Shown here piece by piece: positions 43,493 to 53,922 of a DNA stretch of 64,000 nucleotides (position 1 is its first letter; every line of letters starts with the position of its first letter). The stretch is taken from positions 1-64,000 of the forward strand of contig NZ_KI519437.1 in NCBI RefSeq assembly GCF_000482485.1, written 5' to 3'. The notes under the pieces were generated by a model. That model was not told where the DNA came from. It did not search any database and worked only from the letters and a program-made list of their open reading frames with translations. Origin of the DNA: Paucisalibacillus globulus DSM 18846 (GTDB taxonomy: Bacteria; Bacillota; Bacilli; Bacillales; Amphibacillaceae). A program made the translations under genes and the position numbers.

Positions 43493-44509
43493 TTAACCAG
43501 CAATCAATAAATAACCAAAGAATACAACCATTAAGATAAATCCGAATGGGGCACCGAATTTTGCCCATTCTTTACTTGTAATGCCAAGCTTATTAGCAGA
43601 GATGATATTTGGAATATTTCCAGGAATAAGCATTCCTCCACTAATGATTAATCCAAATAGTAAAAATCGAATCGTTTCATCACTCATAGCTGGGCTTATC
43701 TCCGCTGCAGCAAGTGTTGCATTATCTAATATAGCCGATATCATATTAATCCAGTATAGTATACCTGGCTGTAAATCAAGTAAAAATCTATTTACTAGTG
43801 GTTCAAAACCAGCGCCTAGTAATGTTAAGCCCATAACAAATAAATAGATCTTTAAGGAACGAACAATTATTTCTGCATAGCTCTCCGCTTCATTAGCTCC
43901 TATTAGACTATTCCCACTTCCTCGTGGTTTTAAGATTATGTATCCTATTATTCCAATCACTACTACTGATATGACAACTTCTATCCCAATTAAATTAAAT
44001 AAATAGAAAAAGTCCTCTTGTAATTTACTCGTTGTAATAGTAGATAGAGGCTCACCAACCGGCGTCAACACCGCACCTAATCCGATAGAGTAACAAGCTA
44101 AGATTACCGTATAAATTTCTGTTTTCCTATCTAGCTTCAATATACTCACAATAGAAACAAGCACGATAGCAGCGATAATCGCAGTTATTAAACTAGACAC
44201 AAGACCTAGTACTACAATTATTATTGCTAGAAACAAGCGAACACTCATTTTTCGACTTACTTTTAGAATTCCACTTTCAATCGGTGTCTTCAACCACTTA
44301 AATAGTAATCCAGCAATAAGTACAGCTAATGTGATAAAGATCGGATCTTCTAATGCATGGATAAATAATTCCCAGTTCCATACACCACTGACAATTGCCG
44401 CCAATAATCCCATTAAAAATAAAAATGGTTCTAAGTTTTTTTCTACAACTTTTACAAAGAAAGGTAAAAGAAGTACTAGTAATAAAATGATGATTAGACC
44501 AACAATCAT
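43493..44509 (-). CDS. DUF1646-type permease
   Basis: 338 residues with about ten hydrophobic helices. Two gene-half-like regions contain GLGAVLTPVGEPLSTI and SGGMLIPGNIPNIISA, resembling the ion-transporter (ArsB/NhaD) fold with helical hairpins. I assign DUF1646 from the overall pattern; the substrate is unknown. ATG 44509 lies 8 nt after GGAGG, and the longer frame from 44545 has no ribosome site. It is convergent with the Usp gene. Confidence 0.75.
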   Translation of the reverse strand: MIVGLIIILLLVLLLPFFVKVVEKNLEPFLFLMGLLAAIVSGVWNWELFIHALEDPIFITLAVLIAGLLFKWLKTPIESGILKVSRKMSVRLFLAIIIVVLGLVSSLITAIIAAIVLVSIVSILKLDRKTEIYTVILACYSIGLGAVLTPVGEPLSTITTSKLQEDFFYLFNLIGIEVVISVVVIGIIGYIILKPRGSGNSLIGANEAESYAEIIVRSLKIYLFVMGLTLLGAGFEPLVNRFLLDLQPGILYWINMISAILDNATLAAAEISPAMSDETIRFLLFGLIISGGMLIPGNIPNIISANKLGITSKEWAKFGAPFGFILMVVFFGYLLIAG

Positions 44510-44877
44510 TGTCTTAGCCTCCAATTTCCCTTTTGCGCCCTTCAATTATTTCGGGATACAAAATACTTAATATTCAAATACCAGTTAATTCCATTCTAAA
44601 GTTAACAAGAAATTTTATTAAAAAGATTCATCCCCTTAATCCGAACAGTCCCTAGCATTTAGCTTTACCCATTTTCATTTCCCCTTATGGTTAGTCATTT
44701 TACCTTTCAACAATATTACTTTATCATGTATCATATCAATAGATAATTATTATAGAAAGATTAAAAGTAAAACGTTAAGCAAAATCTATGTTGTTTTAGT
44801 GGTATTATAGCTAGTGAACTTTAGCCTATTAAAAAAAATAGCAACTCTTATAGTAGAGTTGCCACTTATTCTTATTA
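44510..44877. other. 368-bp gap between the DUF1646 and mqo genes
   Basis: It holds the mqo terminator (44841-44862) and AT-rich sequence. No open frame with a ribosome site, tRNA or clear promoter motif was seen. Confidence 0.5.
44841..44862 (-). terminator. Terminator of mqo
   Basis: GCAACTCT pairs with AGAGTTGC; on the minus strand TATTTTTTTT follows. Confidence 0.85.
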
Positions 44878-46377
44878 TTAAGCTTCTTGATAAATATTTG
44901 TTAATTCAAGAGCCTGTGCGGTTGCCACATGAACTTCTCTTGCAAATTCTGGTTTCTCCGTTAGTGATACACCATAAGAAGGGACCATTTCTTTTATTTT
45001 TGGTTCCCATTCGTCCATACGCTCTGGGAAGCACCGGGATAACACATCAAGCATAACGTGAACAGCAGTTGAGGCACCTGGAGAAGCACCAAGTAATGCT
45101 GCAACGGATCCGTCAGCGGCATTTACAACCTCTGTACCAAACTGAAGTGTACCTTTAACACCAGCTTCGGATTCTTTAATTACTTGTACTCGTTGCCCCG
45201 CAACAACCATATCCCAATCTTCACTCTTAGCATTTGGGATAAATTCGCGTAGCTCCTCCATACGTTTTTCCTTGGATAAAAGAACTTGTTGAATTAAATA
45301 TTTAGTAAGCCCAAGATTCTTTAAACCTGCACCAATCATATTTACAACATTATGCAATTTTACAGAAAGCAATAAATCAAGATATGAACCCGTTTTCAAA
45401 AACTTAGGTGAAAAACCCGCATAAGGTCCAAATAGCAATGACTTTTTATTATCGATATATCTTGTATCCAGATGTGGTACAGACATTGGTGGAGCACCGA
45501 CCTTTGCCTTACCATAGACCTTTGCTTGATGTTGCTCAACCACTTCTGGATTATTACATACCATAAATAACCCACTTACAGGAAAACCACCGATCCCTTT
45601 ACCTTCAGGAATTCCGGACTTCTGTAAGAGGTGTAAGCTTCCACCACCAGCACCAAGGAATACAAATTTAGCTGTATGACGCTCTACGGTTCCGCTTTCA
45701 ATATTTTTCACTTTTAATTGCCACGAACCGTCACTCGTACGTTTCATATTTTTCACACTATGCTTATAGTTAATTTTAACGTTTTGTTTTTCTAAATGAG
45801 TAATTAATGTACGTGTTAACGCACCAAAGTTAACATCCGTTCCTGACTCAATCTTTGTTGCAGCAATAGGTTCATCCGTTGTACGACCATCCATGATAAT
45901 CGGAATCCACTTTTTCAGTTCTTCTGGTTCATCAGAAAATTCCATACCCTCAAACAGCGGATTATTTGATAGCGCTTTAAATCTTTTTCTTAAAAATTCT
46001 ACATCCTTTTCTCCATGAACTAAACTCATGTGAGGTAGCGGCATGATAAAGTCTTGTGGATTATGAATTAAATCTTTATTCACAAGATAAGACCAAAATT
46101 GTCTAGAAAGCTGGAACTGTTCATTAACGTTAATAGCTTTCGTAATATCGATTGATCCATCAGCTTTTTCCGGTGTGTAATTAAGCTCACATAACGCAGC
46201 ATGCCCCGTCCCTGCGTTATTCCATTCATTAGAGCTCTCTTCACCAGGCTTGTCAAGTTGCTCAAATACAGTAATATTCCATTCCGGTATCAATTCTTTT
46301 AGTAGCGCTCCTAATGTTGCACTCATAATACCGGCGCCAATTAAAATAACATCTGTCTTATTTTCCTTGTTGCCCAT
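44878..46377 (-). CDS. mqo: Malate:quinone oxidoreductase
   Basis: About 499 residues, full length. The FAD-binding N-terminus is [20 protein letters not shown]. Other Mqo signatures are [53 protein letters not shown] and [13 protein letters not shown]. The peripheral membrane enzyme oxidises malate to oxaloacetate and passes electrons to quinone. The start is taken as ATG 46377, 9 nt after AGGG; ATG 46386 lies within the same ribosome site. An extended -10 promoter lies about 97 bp upstream. Confidence 0.96.
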   Translation of the reverse strand: MGNKENKTDVILIGAGIMSATLGALLKELIPEWNITVFEQLDKPGEESSNEWNNAGTGHAALCELNYTPEKADGSIDITKAINVNEQFQLSRQFWSYLVNKDLIHNPQDFIMPLPHMSLVHGEKDVEFLRKRFKALSNNPLFEGMEFSDEPEELKKWIPIIMDGRTTDEPIAATKIESGTDVNFGALTRTLITHLEKQNVKINYKHSVKNMKRTSDGSWQLKVKNIESGTVERHTAKFVFLGAGGGSLHLLQKSGIPEGKGIGGFPVSGLFMVCNNPEVVEQHQAKVYGKAKVGAPPMSVPHLDTRYIDNKKSLLFGPYAGFSPKFLKTGSYLDLLLSVKLHNVVNMIGAGLKNLGLTKYLIQQVLLSKEKRMEELREFIPNAKSEDWDMVVAGQRVQVIKESEAGVKGTLQFGTEVVNAADGSVAALLGASPGASTAVHVMLDVLSRCFPERMDEWEPKIKEMVPSYGVSLTEKPEFAREVHVATAQALELTNIYQEA

Positions 46378-46473
46378 TTTCCCCATCCCTATCTTCTAGA
46401 AGTGCAGAAAACGATGCGGGCGCTTCCAATAAAAGTTTAGGATGCAACCTAGAAATACATCTTTTCTGTGTCT

Positions 46474-46482
46474 ATTATATCA
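46474..46482 (-). promoter_or_regulatory. Extended -10 promoter, probable for mqo
   Basis: Minus strand TGATATAAT, a full match to the extended -10 form TGnTATAAT; no good -35 was seen. The rest of the 313-bp gap 46378-46690 contains only AT-rich sequence. Confidence 0.45.
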
Positions 46483-46690
46483 TATTAATAGTTTAGCAGA
46501 ATTATTTTTAGTTTTCTAATATACTGGATAATTGTTTCAAGTAAAACTACTAGAAAGTCTGTGAAAAATCAATTGCTTAATTTTGTCTTATCCAATAGTT
46601 ATAGAAATCCTTCCTCCATTCCTGTATGATTTATTTATCTATTTCATAACAATCTAAATTTCTAAGTTTTTTATAATAGAGGTGTAAATC

Positions 46691-48112
46691 TTGATCAATC
46701 AAACTAATCGTCGTATGGTTACTATCGCCATGATGGTCGCTGTCTTCCTAACCGCCATCGATGTAACCGTCGTTAGTACTGCTATGCCACATATTGTAGG
46801 AGAATTACAGGGTCTTAGTTTATATAGCTGGGTTTTTGCAATTTATACATTAACAACATGTGTAACAACACCTATTTATGGAAAATTAGCTGATCTTTTT
46901 GGTAGGAAAATTATCTTTATCGTTGGTGTAATCCTCTTTGTTCTTGGGTCCGTTTTATCTGGGATGGCCCAGTCGATGGAGCAATTAATTTGGTTCCGAG
47001 CCTTTCAAGGAATTGGTGCCGGAGCAGTCATGCCAGTTACTTTTACAATTATTGGTGATATTTATCCAGGGGAACAGCGCGCAAAGATGCAAGGCCTTTT
47101 CAGTGGTGTGTGGGGAATCGCAGGACTTCTTGGTCCATTAGTTGGTGGCATGTTTGTTGACCACTTTTCATGGCGATGGATTTTCTATATCAATGTCCCC
47201 GTTGGAGCAATCTCATTGATACTAGTTCTAAAGTTTTTACATGAAACGGTAGAACGTAAATCGAAGAAAATAGACTACTGGGGTGCGCTCGTGTTTACTG
47301 CAGCAATTACAGCACTTCTTTATGCTTTACTAAATGGTGGTACAGCCCATGCATGGAATAGTCCAACTATCCTTCTATTGTTGGTAGGCTCTTTAATGGG
47401 AATTATTTTGTTCCTATGGATAGAAACAAAAGTGGAGGAGCCTATGTTGCCGTTATCCATATTTAAAATTAGGGTGATATCGATATCTAACATCCTCGGA
47501 TTTTTATTGAGCTTTGTTCTGATTGGAGCTAACGTATATTTACCAATGTGGATACAAACTATTCTTCATCATAGTGCGACCAGTTCAGGACTTACATTAA
47601 TGCCGATGTCCATCGCCTGGCCGCTAGCATCAACATTCGCAGGCAGGTATATGTACCGAATTGGATCTAAACGAACAACCTTAATTGGTGTCCTGCTTGT
47701 CTCACTTGCTACGACATGGACATTAGCTATCCAGCTTGATTCGCCTTATTGGTATTTTATCGGTCTGATGATTGTTCTTGGCTTTGGTATGGGGTATGCG
47801 ATAACGCCGACTACTGTTTTAATACAATCTGCTGTTAGTTGGGAAATGCGTGGTGCGGCAACTGCTTCGAATTCTTTTGTACGTTCTCTTGGCCAAACCA
47901 TTGGAATAACAGTATTAGGCAGCATGTTTAACGCCTCTGTCGCCCGGTATGCAAGGGAACATAATCATTCCACCATAGAAGTAGAAGCCCTTGCTCATGC
48001 ACTTCATCAAATCTTTATTATGATTTTTATAGTAGCGATAATTGCATTAATTGTAGCTATCTTTCTTCCGTCACATCAGAAGATATTGGAGCAACAAAAG
48101 AATGTGGAATGA
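46691..48112 (+). CDS. MFS drug:H+ antiporter, DHA2 (14-TM) family
   Basis: 473 residues with about 14 hydrophobic segments. The signature motifs are FLTAIDVTVVSTAMPHIVGE (motif D1), GKLADLFGRKIIF (motif A), QGIGAGAVMPVTFTIIGD (motif B region) and GPLVGGMFVDHFSWRWIF (motif C, GxxxGP-type). These fit EmrB/QacA-like exporters of drugs, dyes or lipids. The start is TTG 46691 after GAGGTG. No TetR or MarR regulator is adjacent. Confidence 0.92.
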   Translation: MINQTNRRMVTIAMMVAVFLTAIDVTVVSTAMPHIVGELQGLSLYSWVFAIYTLTTCVTTPIYGKLADLFGRKIIFIVGVILFVLGSVLSGMAQSMEQLIWFRAFQGIGAGAVMPVTFTIIGDIYPGEQRAKMQGLFSGVWGIAGLLGPLVGGMFVDHFSWRWIFYINVPVGAISLILVLKFLHETVERKSKKIDYWGALVFTAAITALLYALLNGGTAHAWNSPTILLLLVGSLMGIILFLWIETKVEEPMLPLSIFKIRVISISNILGFLLSFVLIGANVYLPMWIQTILHHSATSSGLTLMPMSIAWPLASTFAGRYMYRIGSKRTTLIGVLLVSLATTWTLAIQLDSPYWYFIGLMIVLGFGMGYAITPTTVLIQSAVSWEMRGAATASNSFVRSLGQTIGITVLGSMFNASVARYAREHNHSTIEVEALAHALHQIFIMIFIVAIIALIVAIFLPSHQKILEQQKNVE

Positions 48113-48228
48113 GGTTGGGGTATATAATTAAGAAACGTTAATCGGAATTCGGGAACTTCAAAAGATTGACAAAAAGTTCCATCGCGAGGCCAGGAACATC
48201 GATACTATTAGAACAACTAACACATTAG

Positions 48229-48248
48229 CACACCTTTTTATGGTTGTG
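48229..48248 (+). terminator. Weak terminator after the MFS gene
   Basis: CACACC pairs with GGTTGTG (one bulge), followed by TTCATTTTT. Confidence 0.4.
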
Positions 48249-48339
48249 TTCATTTTTCTAGAGGTGCGAATTGTTTAATATACTTCCTACTTAAAAAAGC
48301 AAAAGAAGTCCATAAGGCTCCTTTCGCTTATTAATGCTA

Positions 48340-48564
48340 TCATTTCCAATAATTATTCGCAGCTGCAACAGTCTGAAAATGGATAGCAATTACCTGGGAA
48401 GCCATAATCAGGCTATCCGCGTCCTTTGAATACTTCGGCCTTAACTTTTTCCTAATAGTCTCAGAAGGCTGGGTTACGAGAACCCCCTTCTGTGCCAGTT
48501 TTACAGCCAATTCAAATCCTTCTTGCGGTGTTTTTGTTCTTAAACTCGTAATCCGCTCACTCAT
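48340..48564 (-). CDS. Hypothetical protein, 74 residues
   Basis: ATG 48564 has AGGGGG upstream with good spacing. The small basic protein begins MSERITSLRTKTPQEGFELA and ends in an aromatic tail NNYWK; it is likely helical and soluble. No family was recognised and no partner gene is evident. Confidence 0.7.
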   Translation of the reverse strand: MSERITSLRTKTPQEGFELAVKLAQKGVLVTQPSETIRKKLRPKYSKDADSLIMASQVIAIHFQTVAAANNYWK

Positions 48565-48733
48565 TTCAATATCCCCCTTTCAATCTCATACTACAATCTA
48601 TAGGGGAATCTCAAAAAAATTCATAAATATAAATGAAAATAACATATTACTGGATGAGATACTTTGAATGCTACCTGAAAGAGTGTCGCGCCACCGTTAA
48701 ATCAAACTGTCTCGATTCGCAATTACAACAAGT

Positions 48734-49246
48734 TTAGATTATCGTGCATTTATAATTCAGGCTGTCTGGCCTTTCTGTAGTAATTATATTCTCGTCCAAT
48801 CCATTGCAAACTGCAAAGTAACCTTCGACTAACTGAAAGCCAACTCCATACAAGGAAAGAGACGTCCCTACACCTCCACTATAAACTTCAATGATCTCAA
48901 TATGCTTTACAAGTTGATTATTTAAAGAAGTTAGGGAAGGCAGCTTATTCTTCACCCATTCCAATTTAAAATCAGTCCCATACCAATCAATCGATTGGGA
49001 AACCGGGATTTGATTAAAGGAAATTTTATATTCATCGGATTTATAAGCACATAACTCTAGTTGACAATCATAAAAGCCTATAAGAACAGGACAGTCATTA
49101 AACCATTCATTATTATCCTTGTCCCAAGCTATCCAAATATCAACAATCTTTTTTCCCTTTAGATGGATGAGATGGCTCTTGTAATCCATTATGATGTCCG
49201 AAACATACGTATAAATTTTAGGCGAATAGTTATGGAATTCGAACAT
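48734..49246 (-). CDS. Hypothetical protein, 170 residues
   Basis: ATG 49246 lies 8 nt after GGAG; the GTG at 49255 falls inside the ribosome site. The protein is soluble and rich in aromatic residues: MFEFHNYSPKIYTYVSDIIM, then IVDIWIAWDKDNNEWFNDCP and IEVYSGGVGTSLSLYGVGFQ. It seems beta-rich. I do not recognise the family. Its size and composition resemble the small SUKH/immunity-type proteins of Bacillales, but no toxin gene is nearby, so this is only a weak guess. Confidence 0.75.
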   Translation of the reverse strand: MFEFHNYSPKIYTYVSDIIMDYKSHLIHLKGKKIVDIWIAWDKDNNEWFNDCPVLIGFYDCQLELCAYKSDEYKISFNQIPVSQSIDWYGTDFKLEWVKNKLPSLTSLNNQLVKHIEIIEVYSGGVGTSLSLYGVGFQLVEGYFAVCNGLDENIITTERPDSLNYKCTII

Positions 49247-49426
49247 GCCAATCACTCCGATTTTCTATATTTTATTTACTTAATTTTATCATGAATCAAA
49301 TCATACAGAACGTAATTTTTTAGAAATTGCGTATATCTGCCTATTTATATTTCATAATAATATTGGAATGCCATATCAGTTCAATAAAATTTCTAGAACA
49401 ATGTATTCATGAAGGAGATGTATTTA

Positions 49427-49849
49427 ATGGAACAACAAGAGATAAGGAAGTCTATTGAGGAAATCCTAGCAAGTGACAACGCAGGCATGATGGCTACTGT
49501 AAAGGGAAATAAGCCACATGTACGTTATATGACCTTCTATCACGAAGATTTAGTGTTGTTTACACCCACTAGTAAAAATACAGATAAAGCTGAGGAGCTT
49601 GCGGAGAACCCCAATACACATATCTTAATCGGATATGGTGGAGAGGGTTATGGAGATTCCTATGTAGATTACACGGGCACTGTTACTATTAAGGAAGATA
49701 TAGAACTTAAAAAGAGATTATGGAACGACCATTTGGCCGTCTGGTTTAATGGTCCTGATGACCCGAAATTAATCATCCTTCAAATTGAACCAACTCAAAT
49801 TAAACTCATGAATAATAAGGGCGATTCCCCTATCCTATTAGAACTATGA
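49427..49849 (+). CDS. Pyridoxamine 5'-phosphate oxidase-like protein (general stress protein 26 type)
   Basis: 140 residues. A split-barrel FMN-binding fold is indicated by NAGMMATVKGNKPHVRYMTF, DLVLFTPTSKNTDKAEELAE and NPNTHILIGYGGEGYGDSYV. ATG 49427 lies 9 nt after AAGGAG; the longer frame from 49409 has no site. Such proteins bind flavin or F420-like cofactors and are often stress-induced. The reaction is unknown. Confidence 0.88.
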   Translation: MEQQEIRKSIEEILASDNAGMMATVKGNKPHVRYMTFYHEDLVLFTPTSKNTDKAEELAENPNTHILIGYGGEGYGDSYVDYTGTVTIKEDIELKKRLWNDHLAVWFNGPDDPKLIILQIEPTQIKLMNNKGDSPILLEL

Positions 49850-50013
49850 AATACGTTTTTATAAAAAACTAACATTCAACATTCACTTGAACTTCGTGTA
49901 AATCCTATGAGGGAGACACCTTTGAATAATCCTGTATACAATGAACGCCTGCTGGGCTCGTTTTTCTTATACAGGCAGGTAAAGTTTCTATTCTTCGCTA
50001 TCTATCTAAAAAA

Positions 50014-50043
50014 GACTGCCACTTTTCAAAATAAGTGACAGTC
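50014..50043 (-). terminator. Terminator of aspA
   Basis: GACTG-CACTT pairs with AAGTG-CAGTC; TTTTTTAGA follows on the minus strand. Confidence 0.8.
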
Positions 50044-50085
50044 ATTCTTGTTTCTTGCTATTTTTAATTAATAATTTAATTACTT

Positions 50086-51510
50086 TTATTTAAGCAACCC
50101 ATGACCAGCAATACCTGGATGTGTCATTTCATAAGGGTCTAAGATTAGATTTAATTCATCTTTAGTCAACACACCATACTTTAAGCATAGCTCTCTAACA
50201 GGTACGCCAGTCTGAATTGCTTCTGATGCAAGTTGAGCAGCTCGTTCATATCCAATATGTGGATTAACCGCCGTGATAACTCCAACGCTCTTTTCTACAT
50301 ATTCTTTTAATCTTTCTTCGTTTGCTGTTATCCCTCTTACACAATGATCTGTAAATGTACGGAATGCATTATTCATCACACTAATAGATTGTAGTAGATT
50401 AAATACTAGAACAGGCTCCATGACATTTAATTCTAGCTGACCCGCTTCAGATGCAAGACCAATCGTATGGTCATTTCCGATAACCTGAAAGGCTACCTGA
50501 TTTATTAGTTCTGGCATAACAGGATTTACTTTTCCTGGCATGATGGAAGATCCAGGTTGTCTTGCTGGTAATGAAATCTCACCCAATCCTGCTCTAGGTC
50601 CAGAAGCCATTAGGCGTAAATCATTGGCGATTTTAGACATGTTCATCATACATATTTTTAATGCAGCAGATACTTCGGTATAGGCATCCGTATTTTGCGT
50701 AGCGTCTACAAGATGTTCTGCACCTGTTAAAGGTAGGCCACTAATAGTTGTAAGATGCTTTAATACATTTTCTATATAGCTAGGGTCTGCGTTTAATCCA
50801 GTTCCAACTGCAGTTGCCCCCATGTTCAATTCATATAAATGCTGACGCGATTGATTAATTCGTTTAATATCACGTGCAATAACACGGCTATATGCTTCAA
50901 ATTCCTGTCCAAGTCGAATAGGAACAGCATCTTGAAGATGAGTACGTCCCATCTTAATTACATTACTAAACTCCATTGCCTTTTGCCCAAAAGCAATTTG
51001 CATTTCATCCATTGTTAGCGTTAATTTTTCAATAAAATTAAGAACTGCAATATGAATAGCTGTAGGAAATGCATCATTGGTTGATTGTGACATATTGACA
51101 TGCGTATTCGGACTGCAAACAGAGTAGTCTCCTTTTTCCTTACCCAGTAATTCAATAGCACGATTGGCAATTACTTCGTTTACGTTCATATTAATCGAGG
51201 TTCCAGCTCCACCCTGAATTGGATCGACAATAATTTGATCATGCCATTTTCCGTCCATTAATTCATTTGCTGCTTGAACCATTGCTTCACCAATTTCAGG
51301 TTGAAGGCGTCTACTATCCATATTAGCAAGTGCCGCTGCCTTCTTCACGATAGCCATGGCCTTGATTAATTCTTCATGAATTCGATATCCTGTAATTGGA
51401 AAGTTCTCCACCGCTCTTAGTGTTTGGATTCCGTAGTAAGCATCAGTTGGAACTTCCTTTTCTCCTAAAAAGTCCTTCTCGATACGTGTTTTGCTTATTG
51501 TGAGTGTCAT
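50086..51510 (-). CDS. aspA: Aspartate ammonia-lyase
   Basis: 474 residues, full length. Signatures are TRIEKDFLGEKEVPTDAYYG, IQGGAGTSINMNVNEVIANR, HVNMSQSTNDAFPTAIH and the fumarase/aspartase loop GSSIMPGKVNPVMPEL. Aspartase rather than fumarase is favoured by the N-terminal sequence and the length. It deaminates aspartate to fumarate and ammonia. ATG 51510 follows GAGGAG. It is monocistronic, with a terminator. Confidence 0.93.
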   Translation of the reverse strand: MTLTISKTRIEKDFLGEKEVPTDAYYGIQTLRAVENFPITGYRIHEELIKAMAIVKKAAALANMDSRRLQPEIGEAMVQAANELMDGKWHDQIIVDPIQGGAGTSINMNVNEVIANRAIELLGKEKGDYSVCSPNTHVNMSQSTNDAFPTAIHIAVLNFIEKLTLTMDEMQIAFGQKAMEFSNVIKMGRTHLQDAVPIRLGQEFEAYSRVIARDIKRINQSRQHLYELNMGATAVGTGLNADPSYIENVLKHLTTISGLPLTGAEHLVDATQNTDAYTEVSAALKICMMNMSKIANDLRLMASGPRAGLGEISLPARQPGSSIMPGKVNPVMPELINQVAFQVIGNDHTIGLASEAGQLELNVMEPVLVFNLLQSISVMNNAFRTFTDHCVRGITANEERLKEYVEKSVGVITAVNPHIGYERAAQLASEAIQTGVPVRELCLKYGVLTKDELNLILDPYEMTHPGIAGHGLLK

Positions 51511-51616
51511 GTTCCTTCTCCTCTATATACCATTTATATATATAAATCTATTAAAATAATTGGTCTCCGAGGCTAATTATAGAACTTATATAGGAAAAAT
51601 CAAGGTGTTAAAAAAT

Positions 51617-51892
51617 TTATTCAATATCCATCGTCTTAACAGTATTCTCCCCTGCATTCCACTCAATTTCCATCTCAAACTCATGTTTGTCGCCTTTTAC
51701 CTCATACTCGTACTCCATCTTTAGTTGATTGGTAGGCGAAACTTCTATACGTTCCGTCCCCTGCACAAAAGTGAATTTACCATCTTCCTTTAATTTTTTT
51801 GCCATTTTCTCTAGCATTGTGGCAAACTCGATGACACTTTGCTTTTCTTTGTGATCAATTAACTTTTGAGTTGTAGCTTGTTTCTCTTCCAT
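51617..51892 (-). CDS. Amphi-Trp domain protein
   Basis: 91 residues. ATG 51892 follows AAAGGAGG at normal spacing; the longer frame to 51970 lacks a ribosome site. The protein has a helical N-terminal half (QKLIDHKEKQSVIEFATMLE) and a strand-rich second half with LKMEYEYEVKGDKHEFEMEI ending EWNAG, matching the small amphi-Trp family. Function is unknown; it probably works in the cytosol. Confidence 0.8.
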   Translation of the reverse strand: MEEKQATTQKLIDHKEKQSVIEFATMLEKMAKKLKEDGKFTFVQGTERIEVSPTNQLKMEYEYEVKGDKHEFEMEIEWNAGENTVKTMDIE

Positions 51893-52121
51893 ATCAATTC
51901 CTCCTTTGTATATTCGGTGAAAGAAGTATCCGCGCAGTAACCGAAATGTAAGACACCATTTCTTTTTCATGTTTGTCTTATACCCAGTTCACCATTAATT
52001 TCTTAATATCATATCTTAACAACAATAGCAAATGGGAAATAGTATAGTTAGTACAACTCTTTCATCTCAAAACCTCACGATTTCTCTGATTCAATATACT
52101 GCCCTTTTATGGTTAGCTCCC

Positions 52122-52619
52122 CTAATTTGCTCCTCCTGAAGCTGCTGTAGCTTGGTCTGCCTTTACGCAATCAATAGCAACTACAATCGCAATGACAATT
52201 GCCTCCATCTCTTCGTCTAATACTTCCACTTTATAGCTATCGCCCCAGGTGAACCATTCTTTTTTTACTTTACCGACGACTTCACCATGCTTCGACACCT
52301 GAAAATTCATGTCCCACCAATTACCATTTACCTCAATTCCCGCCGCATCAATTGAATACCGTGCCTTTAAAAAGGACAGTTCTTTTTTAATTGTTAACAC
52401 CTCTTGGCCATTCACTTCGACAAAAAACTTTGGTAAAAAGCTGAACATCTTTTTCGTAATGAGTGCCACTTCATCTCTTTTTGTGTTCATAATGGAGAAG
52501 GACTTAGGAATTTTCATAAAACTTCCCTCTACATAGTAAACATCCTTCTCCTGTTGATCTTTAACTGTAAATTTTCCACTTAGACTAAATACCTTCTGCT
52601 TAATATAAAACTGCTTCAT
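52122..52619 (-). CDS. LURP-one-related protein (YxjI type)
   Basis: 165 residues. The beta-rich Tubby-like fold of the LOR family is suggested by YIKQKVFSLSGKFTVKDQQE, DVYYVEGSFMKIPKSFSIMN and FVSK-like strands, with a short hydrophobic helix near the end (IVIAIVVAIDCVKADQA). Members may bind membranes or lipids; function is unknown. ATG 52619 follows AAGGGGG. Confidence 0.8.
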   Translation of the reverse strand: MKQFYIKQKVFSLSGKFTVKDQQEKDVYYVEGSFMKIPKSFSIMNTKRDEVALITKKMFSFLPKFFVEVNGQEVLTIKKELSFLKARYSIDAAGIEVNGNWWDMNFQVSKHGEVVGKVKKEWFTWGDSYKVEVLDEEMEAIVIAIVVAIDCVKADQATAASGGAN

Positions 52620-52734
52620 CCCCTATTACCCCCTTTATTCTCACTTCAATTCTTTTTTCTTTATTATAACGCAAAAACCACTAACACTATTAGAATATTC
52701 AATCACTAAATATAGTGGGATAGGATATATAAAG

Positions 52735-52776
52735 ACGGTTCCCCTTCTACCAGTATCCTGTCAGAAAGAGAACCGT
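52735..52776 (-). terminator. Terminator of the DUF2804 gene
   Basis: ACGGTTC pairs with GAACCGT around a long partly paired loop, with T residues beyond on both strands. Confidence 0.6.
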
Positions 52777-52807
52777 TTTCAAATTAGAAATACATTATAA
52801 AAAAACT

Positions 52808-53830
52808 TTACCATTTAGCCATATGATCCTCAGCCCAACCTAGCATATTCTTAATCTTTATCTCTTCGCCATTTTCCGTTACAACAATACCATCAAAGTG
52901 CCCTATCATTTGATGAACGTTAGATTGAATAATGAGTGCATTGGTGGATGCAATTCTTTCATATAAGGGTGTAAAGACTAACGATACTCGGTTCGTGCCA
53001 ACGGTAGACAGCTTCCATGGTTTCATAAAATCATCTGTATCGTATTCCCATGCAATATCTTCGTGGATTTTATGCAATCGGTTATTAATAAGTAGACCAT
53101 TTTCATTCTGGCCTGTACCATCCGTCCACTGTCCACCAAAATTAAGGCCAACTCTTTTACCATTAACAACACCCGATGCGGAGGCCCAATTCCAGGTAGA
53201 ATGATATTTCCAAATTCCACGTCCAAAATCAAGGCACCCAAAGGAATCTTCCTTATTTATCTGATACTCCTTATTCTCCCAAACAATTTTCCCTTCAGCT
53301 GGTATCGTAGGTTGCTTAGAAGTAAATTGATAACGACTCTTACTCCATGGAACAACAACATTTAGAGATTCATAATCATCTGGTCTTGTTAATACGATAT
53401 CCGCTTCGAGAACTTTTCCTTTACCATTAAAGTTTGGACAAAGAACATGGATTGCAGTTTCCTGTCCAGACTCATTAAACTGGATTGTCATCTCTTCACT
53501 TTCGTATGATACAGTCTCATGTACACCGTCAGGCAATTTAACATTTTTTCCAAATAGCAATAATGTTGAAGTTCTTTCATAGAATTTTAGCGTTTTCAAA
53601 TCTAGTATATAAACGAATATAACAGCAGCATAGTCAATATGAGAGATGGTCGCCGAGAACAAAACATCTGCTGTTGTGACACACCAATAATTCCATTTTT
53701 TCTTCCGAAGAAAGCTCCCTTTTACATTACAGTTTATTATTGGCATTCGAGCCCATCCAATACTTTCTTCATTTAATCGACCATTCCTAAGACTTAAATT
53801 TACTGCTTTCGTAATTTCATGGGGTGGCAT
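52808..53830 (-). CDS. DUF2804 family protein
   Basis: 340 residues, soluble. The family features are WARMPIINCNVKGSFLRKKK near the start, FGCLDFGRGIWKYHSTWNWA in the middle and GLNFGGQWTDGTGQNENGLL. It appears beta-rich. Function is unknown. ATG 53830 follows AGGGAG. It is a lone gene between the YxjI-like gene and the ABC exporter, on the same strand. Confidence 0.82.
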   Translation of the reverse strand: MPPHEITKAVNLSLRNGRLNEESIGWARMPIINCNVKGSFLRKKKWNYWCVTTADVLFSATISHIDYAAVIFVYILDLKTLKFYERTSTLLLFGKNVKLPDGVHETVSYESEEMTIQFNESGQETAIHVLCPNFNGKGKVLEADIVLTRPDDYESLNVVVPWSKSRYQFTSKQPTIPAEGKIVWENKEYQINKEDSFGCLDFGRGIWKYHSTWNWASASGVVNGKRVGLNFGGQWTDGTGQNENGLLINNRLHKIHEDIAWEYDTDDFMKPWKLSTVGTNRVSLVFTPLYERIASTNALIIQSNVHQMIGHFDGIVVTENGEEIKIKNMLGWAEDHMAKW

Positions 53831-53922
53831 AGAAAATCTCCCTTTCTATATTTTCATTGTTTTATACTATTCTACTATTTTCAGTAGATTTTCCATACCA
53901 ATATATCCCATTCCCCTTTATT